A stretch of 64,000 nt of DNA from Pseudomonadota bacterium (lineage in GTDB: Bacteria > Pseudomonadota > Gammaproteobacteria > Burkholderiales > Burkholderiaceae_C), in NCBI GenBank assembly GCA_018241325.1, contig JAFEEB010000029.1, positions 64,459 to 128,458 of the forward strand, read 5' to 3'. The notes beneath the pieces were generated by a model, which saw only the letters and a list, made by a program, of their open reading frames with translations, did no database searches and had not been told where the DNA came from. Below, piece by piece: positions 19,023 through 28,043 of this stretch; within the stretch, counting starts at the first letter, position 1; every line of letters starts with the position of its first letter. Made by a program: the position numbers and the translations under genes.

Positions 19023-19085
19023 CAAGGCCCGGCCGGCCGCGCAAAAATTTTTGGCTTCTCGCTCGAACGCTGCCGTTTTTCAGGC

Positions 19086-19091
19086 TACAAT
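19086..19091 (+). promoter_or_regulatory. -10 box (TACAAT) of the tRNA-Gly promoter
   Basis: TACAAT ends 14 bases upstream of the tRNA-Gly 5' end. The -35 is not obvious. Confidence 0.45.
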
Positions 19092-19105
19092 GCAAGGCTT
19101 GCAAC

Positions 19106-19181
19106 GCGGGAATAGCTCAGTTGGTAGAGCGCAACCTTGCCAAGGTTGAGGTCGCGAGTTCGAGCCTCGTTTCCCGCTCCA
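19106..19181 (+). tRNA. tRNA-Gly (anticodon GCC)
   Basis: Starts GCGGGAATAGCTCAGTTGG and ends TTCCCGC-T-CCA, with a complete acceptor stem. The loop CTTGCCAAG carries GCC, which reads GGC and GGU. The length is 76 bases with CCA encoded. Confidence 0.96.
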
Positions 19182-19224
19182 ATCATCCAGTGTCCGGTTC
19201 ACCAAGCCGGTCGCTCCAGCCAAG

Positions 19225-19253
19225 AAAAAGGAAGCATCCGCTTCCTTTTTTTT
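19225..19253 (+). terminator. Rho-independent terminator between tRNA-Gly and tRNA-Cys
   Basis: The stem GGAAGC / GCTTCC around ATCC is preceded by five A and followed by eight T. It splits the tRNA cluster into at least two transcripts. Confidence 0.85.
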
Positions 19254-19268
19254 CAGCTGGCCGAACAC

Positions 19269-19342
19269 GGCGCGATAGCAAAGCGGTTATGCAACGGATT
19301 GCAAATCCGTCCAGTCCGGTTCGACTCCGGATCGCGCCTCCA
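19269..19342 (+). tRNA. tRNA-Cys (anticodon GCA)
   Basis: Starts GGCGCGATAGCAAAGCGG and ends TCGCGCC-T-CCA. The anticodon loop ATTGCAAAT carries GCA. The length is 74 bases with CCA encoded. Confidence 0.95.
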
Positions 19343-19424
19343 CCTTCCCCACCCTGCATTCCGATCGACGCCGCCCGCTGCTCATGTCAACGCGGGAGCG
19401 TGCAGCCTGCGACAATGCACGTTG

Positions 19425-19517
19425 GCCCCGGTGGTGAAATCGGTAGACACAGCGGACTTAAAATCCGCCGCTTTCCCGCAAGGGCGCGTGCCGGTTCGAC
19501 CCCGGCCCGGGGTACCA
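19425..19517 (+). tRNA. tRNA-Leu (anticodon UAA)
   Basis: Starts GCCCCGGTGGTGAAATCGG and ends CCGGGGT-A-CCA. The anticodon loop ACTTAAAAT carries TAA, reading UUA. A long class II variable arm (CGCTTTCCCGCAAGGGCGCG) is present. With CCA it is 93 bases. GACAAT about 9 bases upstream may be its -10 box. Confidence 0.94.
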
Positions 19518-19542
19518 GGTCACAACACAAGGAATCAACGCC

Positions 19543-20169
19543 ATGAATCACGACGATGCACCCTTCGAGATTCACGTGCATGGCGACGTGAAGCTGCGTC
19601 CGGACGTGGGCTTCGATGCCCTGCAGGATGCCCTCAAACCCCTCTGGAAGTACGCCGGCGCGCGCTCGCTGGCCGATGGCGCCGCCAGCCTGTACGAAGA
19701 CGAGCCGGGCATCCGCTTCGATCCGGCCGAGCACCTGCTGCAGATGTGCTGGACGCTGGCCGGCGACGAGGACTTTCGCCAGCAGCTGGACGACATGTGC
19801 ATGAACCTCAACGAGGTCAGCGCCGAGGGCGCGGCCATCGAGGTGACGCTGTACGACGCCGAATACGACGAGGACGACGAGGAGGCCGGGCGCGAGTCGC
19901 GCGACGACTTCGTGCTGCTGTTCGTCGGCCCCACGCCGCAGGCCATCATGCAGGCGCAGCGCGACCTGCTGGTGGAAGACGTCGTCAACCTGATGGAGCG
20001 CCACTTCGACGGCGCCGAGCTGGGCGGCGTGGTGGGCGAGATCGACAAGCTGTTTTCGGCGCGCTTCGACGCGCTGGTGAACTCGCTGCAGATCAGCAAG
20101 CCGCCACGCGGCGCCGGCGGGGGCTCGCCGGGCCACGGTGGTGGCCGGCGCCCGCGCCATCTGCATTGA
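19543..20169 (+). CDS. Conserved-looking acidic hypothetical protein
   Basis: A 208-residue cytoplasmic protein with no signal peptide or membrane helix. I do not recognise a characterised family. The middle is strongly acidic (YDAEYDEDDEEAG at about 106-118), while the last 25 residues are glycine- and basic-rich (GAGGGSPGHGGGRRPRHLH). A helix-rich segment (QAIMQAQRDLLVEDVVNLMERHF) lies between. The ATG at 19543 has AAGGAA upstream. It follows tRNA-Leu by 25 bases and may be co-transcribed with it. It has normal codon use for the region and looks like a real, lineage-restricted gene. Confidence 0.75.
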   Translation: MNHDDAPFEIHVHGDVKLRPDVGFDALQDALKPLWKYAGARSLADGAASLYEDEPGIRFDPAEHLLQMCWTLAGDEDFRQQLDDMCMNLNEVSAEGAAIEVTLYDAEYDEDDEEAGRESRDDFVLLFVGPTPQAIMQAQRDLLVEDVVNLMERHFDGAELGGVVGEIDKLFSARFDALVNSLQISKPPRGAGGGSPGHGGGRRPRHLH

Positions 20170-20382
20170 CAACCTGCCTTCGGGCTTTGGTCGCTTTCCT
20201 TGGCGGCGCTCTTCAGGCGATTGTCCGGAGTTCGAGCCTGAAGGACTGGGGCGCCATCGCGCTGGCCCCGCGGTCGATCGATATCCATGTTGCCGATGCG
20301 AGATGCACAGTGCGCGCCAACAAGGCACAGAAGGCCTGTCACCGCCCCGGCGCGGCCCGCTCGTGCCCTATCGGGTTGAGAC
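20170..20382. other. Gene-free region between convergent genes
   Basis: 213 bases between the acidic hypothetical gene and the 3' end of the caspase-fusion gene. No gene, clear terminator or repeat was seen. Confidence 0.4.
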
Positions 20383-23300
20383 TCAAGCCCGCCGCGTCCA
20401 GCGGCCGAACGGCAGCTTGCCTTCGCGCTTGACCTTGGGGCCGCTGATGGTCGGGGTCTGGTAGCCCAGGTCCTTGAGTTCCCGGCGCACGCCCAGTACC
20501 AGTTGCTGAAAGCTCAAGGCCCGGTGCGAGGCGCGCAGGCGCTTGACCAGCGTGAAGGTGAACGCGCCATAGGCGGTGCTGCCGTGGTCGTACTCGGCCG
20601 CCAGTTCCTGCTCGTCGGCCGCGAACAGCAACAAGGGCACGTAGGGGCCGAAGTGGCCGAGCGCGGCCTTGGCCGCTTCGAAGCTGTCGCGGTCGGTGGA
20701 CCACAGCGCCTTGGCTTCGCCCAGTCCCCGGCGGCACAGCTGAGTGGCGTCGGGCAGCTGCCGTTGCGCCTTTTTGTCGGCGCGAAAAGTCCGCCCCGCG
20801 CGCGCGGCCTGCTCGACGAAGTCGCGCGGCACCCACATCTGGTGGGCTGCGTCCCAGCGCAGCATGCGGTGGCGCACGTCGTCGGGCGGGTCGATGCCGC
20901 GCACGCGCTGCCCGCCGCGGCTCATGCCGCCGGCATGGCAGCAATCGAAGATGGCCAGGAAGCTGGCGCCGTAGGGCAACTGGCTGTAGTACTGCTGGAA
21001 GTCCTTGTCGGTGAAGGCGTGCTCGGGCTGCCAGTCGAAGTCCACCGGCACCAGGGTTTCGTCGCTGCGCTCGGGTTGGCCGTCGGCGCCGTAGCGGGGC
21101 AACTGCGCACCGTGGCCGGAGTAGAAGAACACGCGCTCATCGTCGGGCCCCACGCCATCGGCCAGCCAGTCCAGGCGCTCCAGCAGGCCGGCGCGGGTGG
21201 CGCGCGCATCGGTCAGCACGCGAATGTCATCGGCCTCGAAGCCGCATTCCTGCAGCAGCGCGCTCATCAGATAGACGTCGTTGATGCAGCCGTTCAGGCG
21301 CATGTCGGGCTTTGGATATTCGTTGATGCCCATGAGCAGCGCGCGCCGCCGCACGCGCCGGGGCACGGGCAGCGGCGCGGCCGGCCGCGGACCTGGACGG
21401 ATGGCGGACTCGGGCAGCAGGCGCGGCAGGATGTCGCTGGCCACGCGCGGCTGCGCCAGGTAGGCCGCGCCATCGTGGTGGATGGGCGGAGCCAAAAAGC
21501 TCTCGGTGACGGTGTGGGTGCGCGCGTCGTTGCCGGGCAGCGGGCGCGTGAAGACCATGTCTTGCGGGTTGTAGAGCTCGAACCACTGGCCGATGCCCTG
21601 GCCCTGGGCGTCGTACAGCGGCTCGATGCGGCCGCCCAAGGCCGAGCGCAGGGCCGGATGTCCGAGCTGCGAGCCGAAGCTGAACAGCCCGCAGCCGCTC
21701 AGCAGCGCCCCCTCGCCGGCGGCCACCATGCGCCGAAACAGGTCATAGCAGCCCAGGCTGCCCAGGTCGTGCGCGCACACCAACTGCGGCCGGAAGTCCT
21801 GGTATTGCTGGCGCAGGGTGTTCACCAGCGCATCGCGCAGCGGCGGGCTTTCCGACCATTTCAAGGCCATGCCGGCCGTCCAGCGCACTTGCTCGTCGAT
21901 CGATTCCGTCAGGCCGGCGTTGTCCAGGGCGGGTGCGGGCCCCGGGGCCTGGAGGCCCAGCCAGCTCAGGGCGCGCGTCACCGTCCAGGCGTCGAGCGGG
22001 TGGTCGTCAAACAGCGCGTCGTAGCGCGCGAAGCGGTACTCCAGCGCGCCCTGGTAGCCTGCCTTGCGCGCGCTGGCCTCGAAGGCATCATGCCATTGCC
22101 GCTGCCACCGGGCCTGGGCGGGCTCGTCGCCATGGACGCCGCCGTGAACCATCCACACGCGCAGCGGCGCCGCATCGGCCGGCGAGGGCGTCGGATCTTG
22201 TGTCGCCGACACGCGGGCCGACGGCGAGGGTTGCGTGGGCGGCAGCTGGCCTTGGGCGGCCAGGGCCTGGGCGTGCGCCTGGGCGTTCAGGCGCTCCTCG
22301 ATCTTGTCCAGCGTGCGGCGCATGGTGTCGGCCGCCAGGGGCGTGTCCGGCAGCAGGGCGCGGCTGACGGCATCGGATTCGGCGACGCCCAGTTGGTCCG
22401 CCAGGTACTGCACCATCCAGGCCAGCGACTGCTGGTTGTCGTTGGGGGGCGTGGTGTCCAGTGCCAGGGTGCGGGTCGTGCTCACCGCGCGTGTCGGCAA
22501 GGCGGCGGGCGTGTCCAGGCGCGGTGACGGCAAGAACAGGTCCTGGAACGGGTTGGTGGCCAGTGCCGCTGCACAGCGTGCGCCCAGGGGCGCCAAACCC
22601 CAGCGCTGGCACAGGAAGGCCAACAGGCTGCTGTGGTCGTACACGGTGGAGTCCACCCCGGCCGCAAGCCAGGGCGAGGCCAGCACGGCGGGCACCCGCA
22701 CGCCCAGGCGGTCGAAGCCGAAGCCCAGGTCGCCATCGGGCCCGAGCGGCGCGACCTGGTCGTCGGGCGGCACCGCCGCAGGCGGCGGGACGTGGTCGAA
22801 GAAGCCGCCGTGCTCGTCGTACAGCACCGCGAACAGGGTTTGCTGCCACAAGGCCTCGTTGGCACGCAGCGCGCCATAGACGTCGGCGATGAGCTGATCG
22901 CCCAGGCCGATGTCGTGCGGCGGGTGCTGGTCGTTGGGCTTGTCGGCCAGGGGCAGCTTGAAGTAGCGCGGCTCGATGAAGACGAACTCGGGAAAATCCT
23001 CGGGCTTGCACTGGGCCACGTCCTGGGCGAAGCGGTCGGCTGGGTTGCGCAGGTCGGGGATGGTCCAGGTCTGGGTCAGCAGCAGGGTCAGCGAGACGTC
23101 GTGGCTGTAGATGCGTGTGCGCAGCCCGGCATCGTGAAAGCGGTTGAAGATGGTCGGCAGGTCGTAATGCCGAAACAGCGGACCCATGCCCGCCAAGCCC
23201 TCGGGCATGCGCAGGTTGCCGCGCGTGGTGCCCGCCAGCGCAAAGATGCGGTTGGGCCAGGTGGGCCCTGGGACGGAGGAAAACCAGCGGTCGCAAATGG

Positions 23301-23757
23301 TGAACTGCGTGGCCAGGGTGTGCAGCGCGGGAATGGCCCCGGTGGACGTGGTGTCCGCCGGGAAGTGGCGCATGACCTGGCTGATGCTCCGGCCCAGCGT
23401 CGCCGGATTGAAGACCGATTGGTACTTGTCGTAGGCATCGGCGACGAAGCCGTTCATCACCGGCGCGGACAGGCTGCCGCCGAGTTGGCGCTTGACGTCC
23501 ACGAAATCGTGGGAGGGGTCGAAGTCCGCACTTTCACCCAGGCTCTTGCGGTCCAGGCTGGACGCGGCGTCGCCGGTCAATGGCACCGCCGAACCGCCCG
23601 GCTGCGCCGGGTTGCCGTGCGCGGGATCGGCCAGGTAGCGCAACGCGGCCTGCACGCCCTCCAGCCCCGCAATGCGCTGGTCCAGCGCGCCCAGCAGATG
23701 GTCGAAGGAGCGGTTCTCGAGCATGAGCACGACGACGTGCTGGATGGGGTGCGCCAT
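20383..23757 (-). CDS. Three-part protein: PLC/acid-phosphatase-type phosphoesterase, alpha/beta-hydrolase-like domain, C-terminal caspase domain
   Basis: A 1124-residue protein; the ATG at 23757 is preceded by AGGAGAG. Residues 1-420 are a phosphoesterase of the PF04185 type (phospholipase C / AcpA): ENRSFDHLLG at 14-23, PGPTWPNR at 163-170, YDEHGGFFDHV at 313-323. Residues 421-530 are a proline- and threonine-rich linker. Residues 531-770 resemble an alpha/beta hydrolase (WMVHGGVHGDE at 535-545), but the nucleophile elbow reads AHDLGS (662-667), with aspartate D664 where serine is expected. Residues 800-1115 are a caspase/peptidase C14 domain: RRALLMGINEYP at 804-815, catalytic H882 in YSGHGAQ and C940 in DCCHAGG. 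There is no signal peptide or membrane helix. The function is unknown; a caspase able to activate or release a lipid- or phosphate-cleaving domain is plausible. It appears to be a single-gene transcript between convergent and codirectional housekeeping genes. Confidence 0.85.
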   Translation of the reverse strand: MAHPIQHVVVLMLENRSFDHLLGALDQRIAGLEGVQAALRYLADPAHGNPAQPGGSAVPLTGDAASSLDRKSLGESADFDPSHDFVDVKRQLGGSLSAPVMNGFVADAYDKYQSVFNPATLGRSISQVMRHFPADTTSTGAIPALHTLATQFTICDRWFSSVPGPTWPNRIFALAGTTRGNLRMPEGLAGMGPLFRHYDLPTIFNRFHDAGLRTRIYSHDVSLTLLLTQTWTIPDLRNPADRFAQDVAQCKPEDFPEFVFIEPRYFKLPLADKPNDQHPPHDIGLGDQLIADVYGALRANEALWQQTLFAVLYDEHGGFFDHVPPPAAVPPDDQVAPLGPDGDLGFGFDRLGVRVPAVLASPWLAAGVDSTVYDHSSLLAFLCQRWGLAPLGARCAAALATNPFQDLFLPSPRLDTPAALPTRAVSTTRTLALDTTPPNDNQQSLAWMVQYLADQLGVAESDAVSRALLPDTPLAADTMRRTLDKIEERLNAQAHAQALAAQGQLPPTQPSPSARVSATQDPTPSPADAAPLRVWMVHGGVHGDEPAQARWQRQWHDAFEASARKAGYQGALEYRFARYDALFDDHPLDAWTVTRALSWLGLQAPGPAPALDNAGLTESIDEQVRWTAGMALKWSESPPLRDALVNTLRQQYQDFRPQLVCAHDLGSLGCYDLFRRMVAAGEGALLSGCGLFSFGSQLGHPALRSALGGRIEPLYDAQGQGIGQWFELYNPQDMVFTRPLPGNDARTHTVTESFLAPPIHHDGAAYLAQPRVASDILPRLLPESAIRPGPRPAAPLPVPRRVRRRALLMGINEYPKPDMRLNGCINDVYLMSALLQECGFEADDIRVLTDARATRAGLLERLDWLADGVGPDDERVFFYSGHGAQLPRYGADGQPERSDETLVPVDFDWQPEHAFTDKDFQQYYSQLPYGASFLAIFDCCHAGGMSRGGQRVRGIDPPDDVRHRMLRWDAAHQMWVPRDFVEQAARAGRTFRADKKAQRQLPDATQLCRRGLGEAKALWSTDRDSFEAAKAALGHFGPYVPLLLFAADEQELAAEYDHGSTAYGAFTFTLVKRLRASHRALSFQQLVLGVRRELKDLGYQTPTISGPKVKREGKLPFGRWTRRA

Positions 23758-23937
23758 GATCGGGTCTCTCCTGCGACGTGCCCCGCATCCGTCCGCTGCG
23801 CGGGGTTCGCAGCGGAGGTAGAGAGCTTGTGCCGCAACAGTAGCGGCGTCGCTTGCGCCCTGCTGTTACAAAAAGTCAGGCGCGCCCAAAGGCACCGGCC
23901 GCATCGACAGGGCAAGGGGCTGCGGCGGCCCCCCGGC
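23758..23937. other. Upstream region of the caspase-fusion gene
   Basis: 180 gene-free bases between the class I fumarase stop and the fusion-gene start. No strong promoter or operator motif was recognised. The imperfect stem GTTACAAAAAGTCAGG... is not convincing as a terminator. Confidence 0.35.
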
Positions 23938-25494
23938 TCACGCCGTGGCGATGGCGATACCCTTGAACTGGCCGCTGGCAATGCGCTTTTGCCACTCGGC
24001 CGGGCCGGTGTTGTGCACGCTGGTGCCGCTGGCGTCCACGGCCACGGTGACGGGCATGTCCACCACGTCGAATTCGTAGATGGCCTCCATGCCCAGGTCC
24101 TCGAAGCCGACTACGCGGGCGTGCTTGATGGCCTTGCTGACCAGGTAGGCCGCGCCGCCCACGGCCATCAGGTAGGCGCTGCCGTTGTCCTTGATGGCCT
24201 CGATGGCGACGGGGCCGCGCTCGGCCTTGCCGATCATGGCGATCAGGCCGGTTTGCTCCAGCATCATGCGGGTGAACTTGTCCATGCGCGTGGCGGTGGT
24301 GGGGCCGGCAGGGCCCACCACCTCGTCGCGCACCGGATCGACCGGGCCGACGTAGTAGATCACGCGGTTGGTGAAGTCCACCGGCAGCTTCTCGCCCTTG
24401 GCCAGCATGTCCTGGATGCGCTTGTGCGCGGCGTCGCGGCCCGTCAGCATCTTGCCGTTCAACAGCAGCGTTTGGCCGGGCGTCCAGCTGGCCACTTCTT
24501 CCTTGGTCAAGCTGTCGAGGTTCACGCGCTGGCTGGTCTCGGTGTTGGGGGCCCATTGCACCTTGGGCCACAGGTCCAGGCTGGGCGCCTCCAGGTACAC
24601 GGGGCCGCTGCCGTCCATCACGAAGTGCGCGTGGCGCGTGGCGGCGCAGTTGGGGATCATGGCCACGGGCTTGCTGGCCGCGTGCGTGGGGTACATCTTG
24701 ATCTTGACGTCCAGCACCGTGGACAGGCCGCCCAGGCCCTGCGCGCCGATGCCCAGGGCGTTGACCTTCTCGTACAGTTCCAGGCGCAGTTCCTCGACCT
24801 GATCGAGCTTTTCGCCGCGCGCGCTCTTGGCCTGCAGTTCGTACATGTCCAGGTCGTCCATCAGGCTTTCCTTGGCCAGCAGCACCGCCTTTTCGGCCGT
24901 GCCACCGATGCCGATGCCCAGCATGCCCGGCGGGCACCAGCCGGCGCCCATGGTGGGCACCGTCTTGAGCACCCAGTCCACCAGGCTGTCGCTGGGGTTC
25001 ATCATGATCATCTTGGACTTGTTCTCGCTGCCGCCGCCCTTGGCGGCCACGGTCACATCGACGGTGTTGCCCGGCACGATCTGCACGTTGATGACGGCGG
25101 GCGTGTTGTCCCGGGTGTTCTTGCGGGCAAACAGCGGGTCGGCCACCACGCTGGCGCGCAGCGGGTTGTCGGCGTTCAGGTAGCCGCGGCGCACGCCTTC
25201 GTTGACGGCGTCTTCCAGGCTCTGATCAAAGGCAAAACCCTCGAAGCGCACATTCATGCCGATTTTCAGGAAGACGTTGACGATGCCCGTGTCCTGGCAG
25301 ATCGGGCGGTGGCCCGTGGCGCTCATCTTGCTGTTGGTGAGAATCTGCGCCATCGCGTCCTTGGCGGCCGGCGATTGCTCGCGCTCGTAGGCGCGCGCCA
25401 GGTGCGCGATGTAGTCCGCGGGGTGGTAGTAGCTGATGTATTGCAGCGCGGCGGCAATGGATTCGATCAGGTCGTCTTGCTTGATGGTGGTCAT
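23938..25494 (-). CDS. fumA: Fumarate hydratase class I (iron-sulfur, single-chain)
   Basis: A 518-residue [4Fe-4S] hydro-lyase that interconverts fumarate and malate in the TCA cycle. It holds both halves of the class I fold: an N-terminal domain with GHRPICQDTGIVNVFLKIG and WCPPGMLGIGIGGTAEKA, then NCAATRHAHFVMDG, and a C-terminal beta domain with GPTTATRMDKFTRMMLEQ. Cysteines in these segments are the likely cluster ligands. The enzyme is oxygen- and iron-sensitive. It is divergent from the iron-independent class II fumC across only 109 bases, so the pair can be switched from one region. Confidence 0.93.
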   Translation of the reverse strand: MTTIKQDDLIESIAAALQYISYYHPADYIAHLARAYEREQSPAAKDAMAQILTNSKMSATGHRPICQDTGIVNVFLKIGMNVRFEGFAFDQSLEDAVNEGVRRGYLNADNPLRASVVADPLFARKNTRDNTPAVINVQIVPGNTVDVTVAAKGGGSENKSKMIMMNPSDSLVDWVLKTVPTMGAGWCPPGMLGIGIGGTAEKAVLLAKESLMDDLDMYELQAKSARGEKLDQVEELRLELYEKVNALGIGAQGLGGLSTVLDVKIKMYPTHAASKPVAMIPNCAATRHAHFVMDGSGPVYLEAPSLDLWPKVQWAPNTETSQRVNLDSLTKEEVASWTPGQTLLLNGKMLTGRDAAHKRIQDMLAKGEKLPVDFTNRVIYYVGPVDPVRDEVVGPAGPTTATRMDKFTRMMLEQTGLIAMIGKAERGPVAIEAIKDNGSAYLMAVGGAAYLVSKAIKHARVVGFEDLGMEAIYEFDVVDMPVTVAVDASGTSVHNTGPAEWQKRIASGQFKGIAIATA

Positions 25495-25603
25495 GGGGCT
25501 TTTCCTGGCGCGGGGCGTCGCGGGACAACGGGGGCGGCAGCAAGGTTTTGCAGGCTTGTGCTAACTTGCCAGCCAGACAAGCCCATATTTTGACAGGCCA
25601 ACC

Positions 25604-26998
25604 ATGACCGAACCTGACAACACCACCCGTGCCGAGCGCGACAGTTTCGGCTTCATCGACGTGCCCGCCGATCGCCTGTGGGGCGCGCAGACGCAGCGCT
25701 CGCTGTTGAACTTCGACATCAGCGGCGAGCACCAGCCCAAGGAAATCATCCGCGCCCTGGCCCGGGTCAAGCGCGCCGCCGCCACGGTCAACGAGCGCCT
25801 GGGCAAACTCGACCCGACCAAGGCGGGCGCCATCGTCCGCGCCGCCGACGAGGTGCTGGCCGGCGAGCACGACGGCGAATTTCCGCTGGTGGTCTGGCAA
25901 ACCGGCTCGGGCACGCAGACCAACATGAACGTCAACGAGGTGTTGGCCAACCGCGCCAGCGAGCTGCTGGGCGGCGTGCGCGGCGAAGAGCGCCTGGTGC
26001 ACCCCAACGACGACGTCAACAAGAGCCAGTCGAGCAACGACACCTACCCCACCGCCATGAACCTGGCGGCGGTCGAGTCGATCGAGCACCGCCTGCTGCC
26101 CGCGCTGGCCGCACTGCGCGAAACGCTGGCCGCCAAGTCCGCCGCCTTCGCCGACATCGTCAAGATCGGGCGCACGCATCTGCAGGACGCCACGCCGGTC
26201 ACGCTGGGGCAGGAGCTATCGGGCTGGGTGGCCCAGCTGCAGCATGCCGAGCAGCACGTGCGCGCCGCGCTGCCGCACCTGTGCGAGCTGGCGCTGGGCG
26301 GCACGGCCGTGGGCACCGGCCTGAACGCGCCCAAAGGCTATGCCCAAGCCGTGGCCGAGGAGTTGGCGCTTCTCACCGGGCTGCCCTTCGTCACCGCGCC
26401 GAACAAGTTCGAGGCGCTGGCCAGTTGTGATGCGATCGTGCAGGCGCACGGCGCGCTCAAGGGCCTGGCCGCCAGCCTGATGAAGATCGCCAACGACGTG
26501 CGCTGGCTGGCCAGCGGCCCGCGCAGCGGCCTGGGCGAAATCAGCATCCCCGAGAACGAGCCGGGCTCATCGATCATGCCCGGCAAGGTCAACCCGACGC
26601 AGTGCGAGGCCATGACCATGCTGTGCGCGCAGGTGCTGGGCAACGACGTGGCCATCAACGTGGGGGGTGCCTCGGGCAATTTCGAGCTGAACGTGTTTCG
26701 CCCGATGATCGCCCACAACTTCCTGCAGAGCGTGCGCCTGCTGGGCGATGGCATGCGGAGTTTCAACGAGCACTGCGCCGTCGGCATCGAGCCCAACCGC
26801 GCGCGCATCGCCGAGCTGGTGCAGCGCTCGCTGATGCTGGTGACGGCGCTGAACACCCACATCGGCTACGACAAGGCCGCCACCATCGCCAAGCGCGCGC
26901 ACAAGGAAGGCATCAGCCTGCGCGAGGCGGCCCTGGCGACCGGCTTCTTGACGGGCGAGCAATTCGACGCCTGGGTGCGGCCGCAGGACATGGTGTGA
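25604..26998 (+). CDS. fumC: Fumarate hydratase class II
   Basis: A 464-residue, iron-independent fumarase of the aspartase/fumarase superfamily. The signature [16 protein letters not shown] is at about residues 324-339; [14 protein letters not shown] and the catalytic serine-loop region precede it, and [16 protein letters not shown] is present. It runs the same reaction as the divergent class I enzyme but tolerates oxygen and iron lack, and is typically induced by oxidative stress. The ATG is at 25604. The gene is followed at once by a copy of the dispersed repeat. Confidence 0.96.
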   Translation: MTEPDNTTRAERDSFGFIDVPADRLWGAQTQRSLLNFDISGEHQPKEIIRALARVKRAAATVNERLGKLDPTKAGAIVRAADEVLAGEHDGEFPLVVWQTGSGTQTNMNVNEVLANRASELLGGVRGEERLVHPNDDVNKSQSSNDTYPTAMNLAAVESIEHRLLPALAALRETLAAKSAAFADIVKIGRTHLQDATPVTLGQELSGWVAQLQHAEQHVRAALPHLCELALGGTAVGTGLNAPKGYAQAVAEELALLTGLPFVTAPNKFEALASCDAIVQAHGALKGLAASLMKIANDVRWLASGPRSGLGEISIPENEPGSSIMPGKVNPTQCEAMTMLCAQVLGNDVAINVGGASGNFELNVFRPMIAHNFLQSVRLLGDGMRSFNEHCAVGIEPNRARIAELVQRSLMLVTALNTHIGYDKAATIAKRAHKEGISLREAALATGFLTGEQFDAWVRPQDMV

Positions 26999-27001
26999 TG
27001 T

Positions 27002-27050
27002 TGCTATATTGTTGATAGCTGCCAGCGCTCGATGGGCCGGCGCTTCAGCC
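27002..27050 (+). repeat. Dispersed intergenic repeat, copy 2
   Basis: TGCTATATTGTTGATAGCTG then CCAGCGCTCGATGGGCCGGCGCTTCAGCC starts three bases after the fumC stop, in the same orientation and gene-relative place as copy 1 behind tig. It also lies just beyond the stop of the convergent UPF0114 gene and may serve as a transcription end for both. Confidence 0.7.
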
Positions 27051-27057
27051 GCAATCA

Positions 27058-27657
27058 ATGCTTGCTGGTGGACGCGCTCATCAGTCGGTCGGTGTAGGCA
27101 ATGGCCATGGCCGACAGCAGGAACACTGCGTGGATGACGGTTTGCGCGATGAGCACCTTGTCGGTGTAGTTGTCGGCGTTGATGAAGGTCTTCAGCAGGT
27201 GGATCGAGCTGATTCCGATGATCGACATCGCCAGCTTGACCTTGAGCACGCTGGCGTTGACGTGGTTGAGCCACTCCGGCTGGTCGGGATGGTCGCCCAG
27301 GTCCAGGCGGCTGACGAAGGTCTCGTAGCCGCCCACGATGACCATGATCAGCAGGTTGGAGATCATCACCACGTCGATCAGCGCCAGCACCACCAGCATG
27401 ATCACCGTCTCGTTGAGCTTCGTGACCGGGACATCGGACTTGTAGCCGATCCCGGTGACCAGCGCCTGCAGCGCGTGCGGGTCGCCGAAGGCCGCTTCCA
27501 CCAGGTGCCACAGCTCGACCAGGAAGTGCGCCACGTACACGGCTTGCGCCGCGATCAGGCCCAGGTACAGCGGCAGTTGCAGCCAGCGGCTGGCAAAGAT
27601 GAGCGAGGGCAGGGGGCGCAGCGGGCGGTTGGCGGAGGCTTGGGCAAGATCGGGCAT
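27058..27657 (-). CDS. UPF0114 (YqhA-like) inner-membrane protein
   Basis: A 199-residue membrane protein from the ATG at 27657. It has about four hydrophobic helices: [55 protein letters not shown] and [20 protein letters not shown]. The segment [21 protein letters not shown] is the best-conserved part of the UPF0114/YqhA family, whose role is not established. It may take part in ion or small-molecule transport. Extending the frame upstream to 28023 would add only low-complexity sequence. Confidence 0.85.
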
Positions 27658-28043
27658 GGCCGGGCAGGAAGCAAAATCGGAATGGGAGATTGAACGGGGC
27701 CCGGCATTGTATTCAGGCGGCAGGCCGGTCCGGTGCACGGCACGCACCCGTACCGTGGCCGTGGCCCGCATGCGGGGCGCTATGCTTGTGGAAGCACGCG
27801 GCGCCCGCCGCTCCGGCGCTGCGGGCTTGAAAGCCGGCGGATCACGGCCACCAGGTAAAACCGCACCCGAAAAATTGGCGTATCGTTGACTCCGAGGCCA
27901 GGGGCGCGCCGTGGGTGCACGCGCTGGCCTTGGCGCAGCGGCTGCAGACCCGTCAGAAGTCTGTAAGAGCCTCGCGCGATGATTGCCCGGCCAGGCGCGG
28001 CGGCTGTGCCGTGTCGTTCGCAACGAATCAAGGAGACAAAGTC
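27658..28043. other. Divergent promoter region between the UPF0114 and acs genes
   Basis: 386 bases without a credible gene. AAGGAGAC at 28029-28036 is the acs ribosome-binding site. An AT-richer stretch (AAAAATTGGCGTATCGTTGAC, about 27869-27890) may hold promoter elements, but no full -35/-10 pair is convincing. Confidence 0.4.

Noticed and set aside
16542-19025. Long minus-strand frame opposite lon
   Set aside because: It mirrors lon over its full length and has the leucine/aspartate/valine-rich pattern of a shadow frame.
19020-19060. Terminator directly after lon
   Set aside because: GGCCCGGCCGGCC lies before AAAAATTTTT, but the pairing is ambiguous and short, so I did not call it.
19106-19517. 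tRNA cluster as a mobile-island integration site
   Set aside because: No integrase, no direct repeat of a tRNA 3' end and no change in base composition was seen nearby.
22633-25593. Very long plus-strand open frame opposite the caspase fusion and class I fumarase
   Set aside because: It crosses two genes with clear domains on the other strand, is rich in His, Gly, Val and Ala, and has no recognisable domain; long antisense frames are expected in GC-rich DNA.
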